64,000 nucleotides of DNA from Eudorina sp. 2006-703-Eu-15. Its lineage: Eukaryota > Chlorophyta > Chlorophyceae > Chlamydomonadales > Volvocaceae. Below are positions 34,784 through 45,050 of this stretch, one piece after another (within the stretch, counting starts at the first letter, position 1; each line of letters begins with the position of its first letter). The notes beneath the pieces were generated by a model. It ran no database searches, was not told the DNA's origin, and saw only the letters and a list, made by a program, of their open reading frames with translations. The DNA lies in assembly GCA_003117195.1 (NCBI GenBank), contig BDSI01000102.1:374062-438061 (forward strand). The letters run 5' to 3'. Both the position numbers and the translations under genes were made by a program.

Positions 34784-37700
34784 TGTCCAGACTAGTGGCT
34801 GTCACCGATGACCCCCCGCGGGGTCCGCTGTAACATTCTTAATAATACTACTAGTGAATATATGTATAGTCATAGCAATCCTTATACTAATTATTTTCGT
34901 TGTAACTAAATACGCCCAGTCGTGGACTGGGGCTTGTATTAAGGCAGGGAGCAGGGGTAGACAGGTGGCAGGGGTAATGAGGTAGGCAGGCAACGATGGA
35001 TAATGCTGTTAGGCCTTTTCACCACCGACCCGCCACCGCTACACACCGCCGTGCGTGACTTCGCTGCTGGGTACAAAAAGCGTCAAGATTAGCTGGATCG
35101 ATCATCTCCGTCGCGTTCGTTCGTTAGTTGTTGTCCTCGCTCTTTCCAGCGTGCGCCGAAGCGTAATGCTTACCCCCCCTCCCCCCGCAGGGGGGTGGGG
35201 GAGAATGTATAGGTATGCGCGCGCAGGATCGTGATAATTGCATGCACAGCGAGGGTATGTAGGGAATCTGGAGTACAACACACGCACACACAGGACATTC
35301 ATACACACACACACAAACACACCACACACATGCACATGCACATTCCCCGCGGGGGAAGGGGGGAGTGCTTAGTCCTCCCGTTAGGGGGACTGTGAACAGG
35401 GACTCCAGGATAGAATAGGAGGAATCGCATGCACAGGGTAGGGAATCTTTGCTACAACACACACACACGCCCACACACACAGAGGCAACATACACACACA
35501 GCAACTTAGCACACACATAGCCATGCACAAGAACTTGGATGCGCACTGGCAGTGTTGAGAAAAATACCATAGCACACACATAGCCATGCACAGGAACTTG
35601 GATGCACACTGGCAGTGTTGAGAAAAAGACCGCGCGGAACAGCCAGAAGGTAGAGGTAGGTGAAAGAACATTTTCGGTTGGAGAGTCTTTCTGCAACCGA
35701 ACAGCACCACAACATGATGGTGCCCGCAAGCAGCACCGCACGCGCCCGCGCACGTCTGTATTCATTTTTTGCGGAAGCAGCGATCCACACAAATACAGCC
35801 AGCTCAAAAGGGACCTGTACACACAGAAGGTGACCCCGAAGACGCACATCGCGCACGCGCACAGGCAGCGCACATGGACCATAAAGTCTGGCGTAATGAA
35901 TTGTGTGATTTTGTGGAAGAAGCAGCGGCTGGAACGACTGGGCCTGAAGGGTAGTTGGTCATTGGCTTGGGCCTCAATGGTAATTGTACTGGAAGCTATA
36001 ATGATGAATGAGACTGAAATGCTCGGCCTTGGGGTACGACACTGTACGGTGTGAGCAAATTGCATAACTCAGGGCGAGCCCAGGTGCAACCCTCGAAATT
36101 ACTTTACACGTTCTCTCTAAAGCGCATTAGAGTAAGCGCCTCACAGTGGCACGCTACTTCCGCAAAAACTAGGAATTTGATATTCATTTAGCTAACAGAA
36201 TCTAGCCTACCAAACTTTCTCAAATATCAAGTATATTAAGATACAACAGACAACAAACATCTTCATGGAGAGCTGCCGCACAGCGGTGTCGGTTGGGGAG
36301 CTTTGACGTTGTTTGACCAGCCGAGCGCCCATCGCATTCAAGTCCCGCTGTCAGCCCGCCCTGAAGTCACAGGATCGCCAGAGTGCAAAATATGCCCGCG
36401 ATATTTTTCAGATGATGATGGCAAACCCGGTAGACGCACCAAGGCCGACAAGGAAGCCATGAGCAGCGGACAGCCAGCGTATGAAGTTCGGGAAGCTCAG
36501 CGTGTGGCGGCAGGAACCCCCGAAGCGGGACGCCATGTGAGGCGGAGGCCCCCAGCAGCGGGATGCCATTAGGGGCGCGGGCGGTCGATGGATAGCAGGG
36601 CCAGCCACCAGGCGATAGTGCCGGCCACCGCGGTAGCTACGCACGCGAAGGGGTGGGGCTTGGGGCGCCCCGCTGCGCCGCTAGGCCCCCAACAGCCCAC
36701 CCCGGAGGCGCGGCAGATTGTGTATACCAGCCGCGCCTCCACCACCCTGGCAGCCACCGTCGCCGGTAGCTGGTCATAGAGATCCTCCAGGGAAATGTTC
36801 GGGCGGAAGGCTCCCTTTCGGCGAGAATGCCACTTGCGGGCGGAAGGCCCCCTTTCGGCGAGAATGCCACTTGCGGCGGAAGGCCCCCTTTCGGCGAGAA
36901 TGCCACTTGCGGGCGGAAGGCCCTCATTCGGCGAGAATGCCACTTGCGGGCGGAAGGCCCTCATTCGGCGAGAATGCCACTTGCGGGCGGAAGGCCCCCT
37001 TTCGGCGAGAATGCCACTTGCGGGCGGAAGGCCCCCTTTCGGCGAGAATGCCACTTGCGGGCGGAAGGCCCCCTTTCGGCGAGAATGCCACTTGCGGGCG
37101 GAAGGCCCTCATTCGGCGAGAATGCCACTTGCGGGCGGAAGGCCCCCTTTCGGCGAGAATGCCACTTGCGGGCGGAAGGCCCTCATTCGGCGAGAATGCC
37201 ACTTGCGGGCGGAAGGTCCTCATTCGGCGAGAATGCCACTTGCGGGCGGAAGGCCCTCATTCGGCGGGAATGCCACTTGCGGGCGGAAGGCCCTCATTCG
37301 GCGGGAATGCCACTTGCGGGCGGAAGGCCCTCATTCGGCGGGAATGCCACCTCCCTCGGCGCAATGTCACCCTAGGCCGCTAGGCGGCTCGTGGTCGTAA
37401 GGGACCGGCCTGGCAGGTAGCCACCCGAGACCACGGGAAGGGCATCCCAGGTTTGGTTAAACCCTGGGGGGATTCGCGGGCGGGGAAGCCCATTGGCTGC
37501 GGGCCATTGGGGAGCCGGAATCCCAATGGCCGGGGGCTAATCACGTGTGTTTGAAGGCCGATGGCCGGGGGCTAATCACGGGTGCTTGAAGGCCCATGGC
37601 CGGGCACCGTCGTGGACAGCAAACTCGTGCGAAGGGGGTGGGCAACCCCGTAGCAGAAGGCCGGACCGGGAGGCCGGCGATCGGCGCGAGGCAGAGCACG

Positions 37701-40700
37701 GGAGAGGCGCTTAAGCGTGCCAGAGGGGCCTCATGCCCGTGGCCCTCTGAACACCTTCGGAGACCCGAAGGCAAATCACAGATGGTGCCATGTGAGCAAG
37801 CAATGCCCATCAGAGGACTGTTAGGAGCAGGGCGAGCCAAAGGCGGATGGCCGCGTGCGACCTACCTAGTTCGACCCGTGGGGAAGCCTGATCTGGAACG
37901 ACGCTGAAGGCGATGTAACGTACTATGGGTGTGAAACCGTGCGGCGAGAGCAGGCGTGAGTTTTGGACCGCCACAGGAACGCCACAGCTGAAGGTTGTAC
38001 ATGACCTTGCCGGCTGCCGCATCCCCTCGCAGGCAGTGTTTGGCAGGGAAGACTAACCGAATATTGAGAAACAGGCAAAGGGAGCCCACGGCAGAATGTG
38101 TGTGACCATGGGTGGGGAGCCCCCGGTCGGCTGACGGCTTGGTAAAGTGGGCGGGGCCTGACGGCAGAGCCGGTCCACCCTGAGCGGGAGGCTCGACGGA
38201 ATCTATCTACCGGTGCCGGATGAGAACCCAGGCGCTCAGAGAACCATACCTCCTACGTGAAAGGTCGCCGCAGGCGGTGTGTGATTGGGTATTGGTCTAA
38301 GACGGCGGTGGAGACCGCTTCGCGGGTAAGAGGGCTGCGAGATTGCAGCTTCCCACTCGATTGGGACGAAGCCTGGAGGCGCAGGGTGGTGAAGCTGGAC
38401 GCCCGGGGTGCGACAGGAAACAGTCGGGCCAGCACCGTTTCTATTTCGTCCCGAAACCGGGAGGCGCTGCGAGAGGCGTCGAGACGCCTCGAGCTCTTCT
38501 AAGCCCGGGTCAGGGAGTTGTCAGCCCGATGCAGCGAGTGGAGTAGGAGTCGCGAGCACGCCCATGCGGCGTGCGCGACTCGTGCGCAAGTGACCTTTGG
38601 GTACCCTGGCAAGCCGAGGGTCTAGTGGTTGGCGGTTGCACGTGTGTATGCCGCGGGACGCGGTGTGGGTTGGGCTGCGTTCGATAGAGCATGGGTACGG
38701 GTGTACCTGGCGCCAACGGGCGCCTAGCCAAACTCACTTTAGCCCAAGTACGGCGAGAACAGTTGAACTCCAGCAGTGAATGAGACTGAAATGCTCGGCC
38801 TTGGGGTACGACACTGTACGGTGTGAGCAAATTGCATAACTCAGGGCGAGCCCAGGTGCAACCCTCGAAATTACTTTACACGTTCTCTCTAAAGCGCATT
38901 AGAGTAAGCGCCTCACAGTGGCACGCTACTTCCGCAAAAACTCCCACCCGCCCTCCCTGTTTCGCGGCAAGACAGCCGTGTGATTGGGCGTGGGGCCCTT
39001 GACACCTAGCGAGCAGCGGACGCCTGCATCGCTACGCCAGACTGACAGACACCCGTTCACAGGAGATGCTCTGTGGAGTATACCCCGCGCCACCGCATCC
39101 GTGTCCCAGACACAAGCCGCGAACATCCCACCCGCTGTCACGCCACGCGCCGCCGCTGCAATGGCTGCTGGGCCCCCAAGTGCCTGTGCTCATCGGTGTA
39201 TCGCCCTAACACGGCCGTGCTCTTGATCTGCCCCAGCGACTTCAACTCTGACTGCTCTAGACCCCGCTTAGCCGCCGCCTGGAGCGCCCCGCGGCGGAAG
39301 CTGTGGTTAGTTTCGCCCTCGTAGAGCTCGGCATCGCGAAGGTGGCGCCGGATGCGCGCCCCCAGCGCAGAGCTGCTCAGTGGCTCCTCCTTAAAGGACC
39401 GGCGGTCGCTGCGGAGAGGCCGGAAGAGGTAGCAGCTGATGGCACAACCTTCCGCATCCGGCTGACTAGCCCGCCAGACGTAGTAGGCGAAGGTCTGCGG
39501 GAAGCATACCGCCGGGCGTGCCAGGTTTGGCTCCAAGAATACAGCGGGTGCCCGTTGCGCCCGGTAGGTCTTGGTGCCGCGCTCTCGAACGCACATCCGG
39601 TACGAGTCCCCAGGAGCCCACTCCCACGGTGGTGGCAGTGGGAGCCGCGGATCAGCCTCGTCCGGCTTTTCGGGGTTGCAGAAGTCAGCCCACGCCAGCT
39701 TGCCCGTGTCGAAGCCCCGGTACGTGCTTTGCCACATGAACTGCGCGCAGAGCAGGTCGCGGGCGAAGAGCAGTGCATCCACCGCCTTCTGCGCAGCCAG
39801 CAGCTGGCCCATCAGGTACTCGCACAGGCGCTCGTACTTCTCCTCAGACAGCGGCACCGCAGACAGTTCGTCGTAGCCACCCAGCATGCGCAGCCGGGTG
39901 TAACCCGCGCGATAATCGGTGACCCACGGAGACTCACACGGGTTGCCCCGACCGGTGGCTGGATCGTAGGGTCCTACCCTCCCGGTACGGGTAAAGTAGC
40001 CGCTGAGGGCGGACAACATCCCTTTCACGGCCTGGGGCCCGGCGTCCTCCTGCTTCCGCCCGGGATGGTTCGGTAGCCACCATTCTTCCGTGTAGACAAG
40101 AAGGGACTCGGGGCCCACAGTGGCCAACCCGATGTCCTCCCCCGTGCTGCTGAGCCAAGCCGCGAACTCCTTCGCCGCCGAATCCTGGCGCTCGCGAGTG
40201 GCGTTGGCCAGGGCCTGATCCATGACGGCCTGGGCCTTCAAGAGGCCACGCTGGTAGAAGCCCGCTTTAGGTGGCGGGGGCTGATAGCGGGGTATCTGGG
40301 CCACACGAGCAGCCCGTAGCGCTGCGAACCCCGGGCGAGCCTACGGGACAAGGTGATCGTCAGCATGTCGAGGTAGCAATCGAGTCGAGGTAACGACCAC
40401 TCACCAAGCCCGGTGGCGGAACCAACGGGGATGGCCCACCCGAAAGAAGGGGGCGGATTCCAGACGAAGCCGTGTTCTCGGCCCCGAGTTGCAGCACACC
40501 GGGAACGTTCGGTGGTCGCGCCTGCACGCACACCGGCGATTTATGAATAGTAGGACGGCTCGGCCAACGTTCACGTCGGCGAATAGGCACCCACCGAGAG
40601 CGAACGGTCGGAGGCCAGGGCAGGCCCCTCCGGCCGAGGGGCTTGGGCCCCCGGCAGCAGCCCCTCAATGCCGGACCCGAACGGAAGCCCTCCCATCGAG

Positions 40701-43359
40701 TCCGTTGGTCGCGCCTGCAAGAACCGCGAGGCTTCAGCATCAGCACACCAACGAGAGATATCGACTGACACGATGTACGTCAACTTACCAAGCTTGGCCA
40801 GGTGAGGGCCCGCCCGACAGACGCGTCACCAAGAACGGCATCGACACTCGGCAGGCCCGCGGCCCCCGCCGCAGAGCAAAGCACCCCGAGGGGATTAGGG
40901 GCTGACGAAAGGGCCTGCGCCAATGGCAAGGGTTCAGTACGGCGAAAGGCTGGCAGCTCTCTGCGAGGCTAACCTACCCGCATGACCAGAGACGGGCGAG
41001 ATTCGCCCTCAATGCTTGTTGGACGCACTTGCAGCCGCAAGCCGACGCCAGGGGTGGAAAGATCCAACACTAATGGCGCAGGCATATCGGACAGATCGAC
41101 TCCTGCCCATGCAGTCGCTGCTGCCTCGCGCTCAATGTAGTTGATTTCTTCCTGCTTAATGAATCAGGACAATTACTAGCAATGAACGCCATCAACCGTT
41201 GTGTTACATTTCTCCCTTACCGGAGCAGCGCGAACAGGCGGCAACAGGAAATCGTTTGAGCGGTTACCCAACGAATTACTTAACCCGCCGTATAAGAGGC
41301 TCACATTCCCACTGGAGCCAGGCCCACCCACCCCACCCGTTACGGACTGCGTTCGATAGAGCATGGGTACGGGTGTACCTGGCGCCAACGGGCGCCTAGC
41401 CAAACTCACTTTAGCCCAAGTACGGCGAGAACAGTTGAACTCCAGCAGTTTATTATTTTGTTACTCATATTACGCATAACATTAATACTACGTACATGTT
41501 GCTATGTTGTTAAATAGTAATACTTATATAGTACATAGATATCTTACTTATTATTTTATTAATGTTATTTTAACGTAAATTGTGCTGTTATTGTTATCGC
41601 ATAGTCATTCATATAATTTATGTTCAATACAATATACAAAAACAAATATCCTACAATATCACTATAATGATATGGGTCATCATCATAAAAATAAGAACAG
41701 AATATCAATACTGTAATTTTAACAATAACAACAATAAACATGTTAACATCGAATTAAAGTTGGAAGTATTAGGACGTTTTCATATTGTTACCGTTGGGTT
41801 TGGTTTCCTTCCATCTTCAAGTAATGCCCACTGAGTGATACATTCCTGTCGGGCTTGCCAAGGTAACCGGTACACTGGGTGTGGAGAAGATGCTGCTGGG
41901 TGAGCAGCCTCAAGAGGTTACATCAACCCTAACCAAGGCCCTGGAGAGGCACAGGAACGCTTTCCGTGAAACGCTGGACAATAAGTACTTGCACCTGTAC
42001 AAGAGCCTGTGGCAGGTGCTTGTACAATGCGTGGTGGTCCACCATACCCTCACCGACTTGGTGCCACGTGTGGTTCGCAGCTTCCTGGTAAACGAGGTAC
42101 GTAAGCCGGGATGGAGCATTGCGTATGCACGCTTGCTCCCGGCGGGGCCGAGCAAGATTACCGACGGGATATCGATAATAATTCAAATGCAACAAATGCT
42201 TCCACCATCGAAATCATGGAATTTTGCCGGCAAGAAATGCGTAGGTAGATAGGGGAGCGGTTGCTTGTGTGAGAGAACTGGTGAACAGCAGTGCAACATT
42301 ATTCACTGTGTGCACGATGATTGCGCATGCGCGTTTCGGCACCGATCGACATCATGCTTAGCTTGCCATCGATCGGCCACGCACGTGCACGTACACACAC
42401 TCGTGTACAGGCTCGTTTACAGCGGGAGGGTTGGGTTTAGCGGGGCAGTGGACGCATGTGTTGACCTAGGACGTTCTCAGTAAGAAGGGTTATGGCAGCT
42501 TGGTTCATGGCTGGTGCTTTTATGCGTACTTTATTACCTGCCAGATTGCCCAGCCCTGTGCACCGTAAGAACGTACTGGATGGACCGCGTGGCTGTGACT
42601 GCTTTCCCAGGAGGATCGGAGCCGCCGTGCCACCTGCTGCATAGTGCTCGCTTCGTTGCGTGGTCCCCTTTTGCCGTGTGTGCCTGGCCTTCTGCTGGTT
42701 GCGCTGAACGTGCCTGACCTCGTGGCGCGTTTTAGATGGGGCTAGAGGCCCCGGGTGCACGGCACCCTTGTGGTCCCGTGCTGTGTCTCCTTGCCCCTCT
42801 CCCAGTTCCCTGGGAGAGTGCGCTTCGGCGGTCTCCCATATGGGGCGGGTTAGCGCCCCCGGCCAGCGTCGGCCCGGCAGATATGTAACGATTCACATAC
42901 ACACGCACATACACGCACACACGCACACACACGCACACACACGCACACACACGCACACACACGCACACAACCACACGCACGCAAACAACCACCCGCACAC
43001 ACACAACCACACGCACACACACGTACACGTATGTGCACGTACACACGCTCGAGTGCATTTGTGATATACCCCGCCCGGCATGCATGCAGCAATCTTATTT
43101 ATGCATGCGTATTACTTGTCTAACTTGTCCCGCCGCTGTCATGAACGGGCATGTATGTATGTAGCTGATTGAGGAGCGGCTACCACAGCTGATCCTGCGC
43201 ATCGGCAATGAGGATCCCAAGAACCCGAAGCTGGGCAACCCGGACTGGCTGCTGAGGACCATGGAAGACTCAGACATCGTACGGAGCCGGCGGGAGCTTA
43301 ATAGCAAACACGCATCCATGCAGGCCGCGTTGGCCAGCCTCAGCAGCATTCGCAACTAG
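25474..43359 (+). CDS. Dynamin-family large GTPase, complete, 14 exons
   Basis: Exons 25474-25624, 26226-26442, 27261-27487, 28051-28220, 28725-28874, 29342-29422, 29864-29965, 31138-31241, 32328-32463, 33507-33648, 34143-34345, 34580-34678, 41863-42096, 43165-43359: 2211 nt, 736 residues, all phases compatible. GTPase motifs: G1 GSQSHGKS (residues 46-53), the switch I Thr in MCTRAPL, G3 DLPG (196-199), G4 TRID (274-277; TKxD in most relatives). Then a helical middle region and a C-terminal GTPase effector domain ending WLLRTMEDSDIVRSRREL. No PH domain, no proline-rich tail and no transmembrane segment, so it resembles Mx/plain DRP-type members that assemble into membrane-constricting helices. 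Which organelle it serves cannot be read from the sequence. Intron 12 (7.2 kb) holds a whole retroelement. Exon 13 uses an AAG acceptor. Codons are only weakly GC-ending. Confidence 0.93.
26869..27190 (+). repeat. Diverged copy of the element-I gene remnant and palindrome cluster
   Basis: In dynamin intron 2. It matches the end of the 15871-16172 exon (gcgcaacggtaccacagcagct and flanks) and the ggtaat/attacc region behind it. No reading frame survives over its length. Confidence 0.65.
30061..31047 (-). mobile_element. About 1-kb nonautonomous element with GC-rich palindromic ends, copy 2
   Basis: Inverted copy of 23302-24303, in dynamin intron 7 (29966-31137), about 90 nt upstream of the exon-8 acceptor. 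Together the two copies could pair over almost 1 kb, and they flank the GTPase-coding exons 1-7. Confidence 0.75.
31695..32173 (-). repeat. SINE-like repeat, second copy, interrupted by a MITE
   Basis: Inverted relative to 17901-18200. Its tRNA-like head (gggttcgggccctggggtgac on the - strand) continues to about 32230. A MITE at 31918-32123 splits it, so it is the older of the two. Located in dynamin intron 8. Confidence 0.65.
31918..32123. mobile_element. MITE with 11-bp terminal inverted repeats
   Basis: Starts actgcctctaa and ends ttagaggcagt. The inside is AT-rich with several tgcgagg words, shared with the larger MITE at 20282-20742. It is nested in the SINE-like repeat, which gives clean borders by comparison with the uninterrupted copy at 17901-18200. 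Confidence 0.75.
32600..32815 (+). repeat. Retroelement fragment with internal 50-bp repeat
   Basis: Matches 22680-22850 in inverted orientation. It contains two imperfect copies of a unit ending cctgaacgacattattgta. Stops in all frames. In dynamin intron 9. Confidence 0.5.
34740..34781. repeat. (AT)n microsatellite
   Basis: About 20 AT units near the start of dynamin intron 12. Confidence 0.95.
35285..35520. repeat. CA-rich low-complexity tract with an internal direct repeat next to it
   Basis: CACACA/ACACAC runs in intron 12. Directly behind, 35510-35630 holds two copies of a 61-bp unit (agcacacacatagccatgca...). A 313-codon frame on the - strand crosses this region but is a by-product of the repeat. 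Confidence 0.7.
36006..36170. repeat. Terminal repeat A1 of element II
   Basis: 165 bp from gaatgagactgaaatgctcgg to cgcaaaaact; matches A2 at 38778-38942. It contains ttaca, giving a TGTAA signal on the - strand. Confidence 0.9.
36805..37350. repeat. 37-bp tandem array, about 15 copies
   Basis: Unit gcgagaatgccacttgcggg plus cggaaggccccctttcg, with ccctcattcg and gcgggaatg variants arranged in blocks. 37 is not a multiple of three, so all frames stay open through the array and give spurious ORFs of up to 221 codons. TOC1 of Chlamydomonas also carries an internal tandem array (established knowledge). No spacers, so not a CRISPR array. Confidence 0.92.
37400..38674. other. GC-rich internal region of element II, no coding function seen
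   Basis: About 1.3 kb between the tandem array and B1. ORFs stay below about 105 codons and show no reverse transcriptase, RNase H or gag motif. Near 37520-37605 is a three-copy minisatellite (atggccgggggctaatcacg). Short self-complementary words are common, so a structured RNA is possible but unproved. Confidence 0.5.
38675..38942. repeat. Internal B1-A2 junction of element II
   Basis: B1 (38675-38776), one T, then A2 (38778-38942). The junction is what a circularised element would show at its closure point. The A2 part contains TGTAA on the - strand at 38876-38880, about 260 nt behind the recombinase stop, a likely polyadenylation signal. Confidence 0.9.
39138..40304 (-). CDS. Tyrosine recombinase (integrase) of the split-repeat retroelement
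   Basis: About 388 codons. C-terminal catalytic signature: first Arg in QSTYRGFDTGKLAW, HxxR in NHSFRRGALQAA, and the nucleophilic Tyr in LGRYTDE. The position usually held by His in LGH..S is Gln here (LGQIKST). The N-terminal part (KAQAVMDQALANATRE ... EFAAWL) is helical, as expected for a core-binding domain. The protein would integrate a circular cDNA by site-specific-type recombination. The frame opens after a TAG near 40340 with no early ATG; the first Met (MDQALANA) is about 28 codons in, so the start is uncertain or depends on a 5' exon. Codons are strongly GC-ending, unlike the host dynamin exons around it. Confidence 0.87.
   Translation of the reverse strand: MAQIPRYQPPPPKAGFYQRGLLKAQAVMDQALANATRERQDSAAKEFAAWLSSTGEDIGLATVGPESLLVYTEEWWLPNHPGRKQEDAGPQAVKGMLSALSGYFTRTGRVGPYDPATGRGNPCESPWVTDYRAGYTRLRMLGGYDELSAVPLSEEKYERLCEYLMGQLLAAQKAVDALLFARDLLCAQFMWQSTYRGFDTGKLAWADFCNPEKPDEADPRLPLPPPWEWAPGDSYRMCVRERGTKTYRAQRAPAVFLEPNLARPAVCFPQTFAYYVWRASQPDAEGCAISCYLFRPLRSDRRSFKEEPLSSSALGARIRRHLRDAELYEGETNHSFRRGALQAAAKRGLEQSELKSLGQIKSTAVLGRYTDEHRHLGAQQPLQRRRVA
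41347..41448. repeat. Terminal repeat B2 of element II
   Basis: 102 bp matching B1 at 38675-38776, from ctgcgttcgatagagcatgg to gaactccagcag. Intron 12 of the host gene resumes as AT-rich sequence directly after it. Confidence 0.9.
42893..43040. repeat. (CACACG)n-type microsatellite
   Basis: CACACG/CACACA units in the last dynamin intron (42097-43164), ending about 125 nt before the exon-14 acceptor. Confidence 0.9.
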
Positions 43360-43586
43360 CATTGACGCCGCCGTCAGCCATCGAGCCGGTTAAGGGAATG
43401 GGCGCCGGCATACATGTCCGTCCCCACCTGCAGTGAAGGGTGCGGCCGACTGAATGGGCCTTCTGCGTGCACGTTGCGCGCAACCGCCGGCGTTTGCCGA
43501 GGAAAATGCTTCTGGCTGCTGCCGCATACGACCGATAGCTAGCTAGTCTGCTAAATGCGTGAACAAAAGCACGCTGATGCAATAAA

Positions 43587-43591
43587 TGTAA
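43587..43591 (+). terminator. TGTAA polyadenylation signal of the dynamin gene
   Basis: TGTAA 228 nt downstream of the dynamin stop, preceded by an AT-rich stretch (aataaatgtaatt). The first such motif after the stop. Confidence 0.6.
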
Positions 43592-44024
43592 TTCGCTCGG
43601 AAAGATGATGACCGGGGTCATGGCTGGTTCGTTGAAAGGTAGCGTGGTATTTGTCGGTACTCTTTGACATATATGGAAAGCTCAGCTTGGTTACCTTCAA
43701 CTGCGTTCAAGTAGTTCAAGCGCGCAGCAGGATCTTGCGTAGGTCCGTCAATCCGCCCGTGGTGTAGGAGTAGCAGTGCCACTGAGGGCCGTCCCACCCA
43801 ACTGTGGGGATCCGAGTTATGCATCCATCTAGCCGCAGCTGAGACATATTCACATACAACCCTTATAGAACGAAGCTCGATGGGGGCCTGGAGTAATAAT
43901 CAGGCCGGTTGGGGAACTTCACCCGTTAGTTTCTTATTCCTGCGGGGCGGGTTGCTGCTGGCTGGGGTCAGCGGGGGTGTTGACTTCAATATGGTGGACG
44001 TGCGTGCGGTCCAGCACGCTATCG

Positions 44025-44430
44025 CCAGTTCCTCTTTGAATGGGGCGTGCTGCGTTGGTTTTTTTCATAGCTTTTCGGCATTGTTAACAAGGACGTTACA
44101 GTGGACCCCGCGGGTCATCGGCGACAGCCATGATGCAGGCAGCAGGTCGCCGGTGTATGTAACTCGGCGCGGCCAAAGGCTTCTCGAGATGCTGTATGTG
44201 CGATGCTGGGTGTGCGATGCTGGGTTAATTGTATGTAGGGACGGACTTATGCTGTAACCCATCCAGCGTTACAGACAGCAGTATACCCTACTTAGACAGT
44301 ATAGACCTCGTGCGGGGACTTGTCTACGGGTCCCTTTGTTCTAGTGTTTGTGCTTCCGTGCTTCGTTTTGTGCGAGGCCAGGGTGGGGATGAGCATGATG
44401 TCTGGTTAGAGACGGCGAACCTCCTAATCG
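44025..44430 (-). mobile_element. LINE 3' fragment
   Basis: Nucleotide and peptide similarity to the LINE at 7992-9070 (IMLIPTLASHKT against IMFIPTLASHKT; shared gttcctctttga tail). Only the end of the polyprotein is left. Confidence 0.6.
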
Positions 44431-44942
44431 GTGGTACGGCGGCCGGCTCCATGCGTCTATCTGGAATGGTCTAAATGGTCCGTCTCATCCGGTTTTCCGC
44501 GTTTGCTTGCCGTGCGCTGGAGCGATGATTAGGAGGTCCATGGTGGTCAGCGGCTTGTGTCCCTTGCTTTGCGTATCCGATGCACGGGTGTATGTCTGTG
44601 CGAGTGCGTGCCCCGGGTACCAAGCGAGGTTCGTTCGTGGGGGAGGCGCGTGTATGTGGCGTTTGGACGTACGTCCTACGTACCTCATCAGCAGCGCGCG
44701 TAGGGTCCCGTTCGTCGCGGGGGTGTTCGCATGGGGACGGGGGATCCTCAATGTGTACGAATGAATTCGTGCCCGTCTATATATCCGTCTCACCTACCCT
44801 GCTTCCAAGGTTGAACATAGTCTGCTGCCTTGTTGATCGGTCGGCGTGGGTGACCCTTGTCGTGGATGGGTTTGGTCTCAAGTGTGGGTGCGGGTCGTGC
44901 GTGTAGTCGAACAGGTACGTATGTACCAGGTTCATTCCTTAC

Positions 44943-45050
44943 TTGCTTGGTGATGTCGAACGGCGAATCGGCGATGGCGCGAGCGAGCCTCTGTTTCAAG
45001 GTGTAACGTAAAGCCCCAGTATCCATGTATGTGGTTCCGCAACGCCTGGC
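44943..45050 (-). CDS. Isolated exon-like segment
   Basis: 108 nt in phase 0 between acceptor tatccgag and donor gtaagg; encodes ARRCGTTYMDTGALRYTLK... ending FDITKQ. No neighbouring exon could be linked, so the gene it would belong to is unknown. It may be a fragment. Confidence 0.3.

Larger units (their letters stand above)
36006..41448 (-). mobile_element. Split-direct-repeat (Kangaroo/TOC1-like) retroelement II with tyrosine recombinase
   Basis: A1 36006-36170, B1 38675-38776, T, A2 38778-38942, B2 41347-41448. A1 and A2 (165 bp) and B1 and B2 (102 bp) match essentially perfectly, and one T stands before A1, between B1 and A2, and after B2. This A1 ... B1A2 ... B2 order defines split-direct-repeat elements of the DIRS order. 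The recombinase ORF lies antisense between A2 and B2. The A1-B1 segment holds a 37-bp tandem array and a GC-rich part without a reverse transcriptase ORF, so the copy is probably nonautonomous but recent. It is inserted in dynamin intron 12. Confidence 0.88.

Noticed and set aside
35124..36065. 313-codon ORF on the - strand
   Set aside because: Cys/Val-rich by-product of a CA repeat and of a 61-bp tandem duplication; no motif, and it ends at the edge of the A1 repeat of element II.
36805..37350. CRISPR array
   Set aside because: Units are contiguous without unique spacers, and the DNA is eukaryotic.
36718..37400. Long ORFs of 182-221 codons on + and 99-161 on -
   Set aside because: All frames are open through a 37-bp tandem array; they encode only the repeat.
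37400..38674. Group II intron or other ribozyme
   Set aside because: Some gtgcgac and hairpin-like words, but no convincing domain V or reverse transcriptase; a fold search with a covariance model would be needed.
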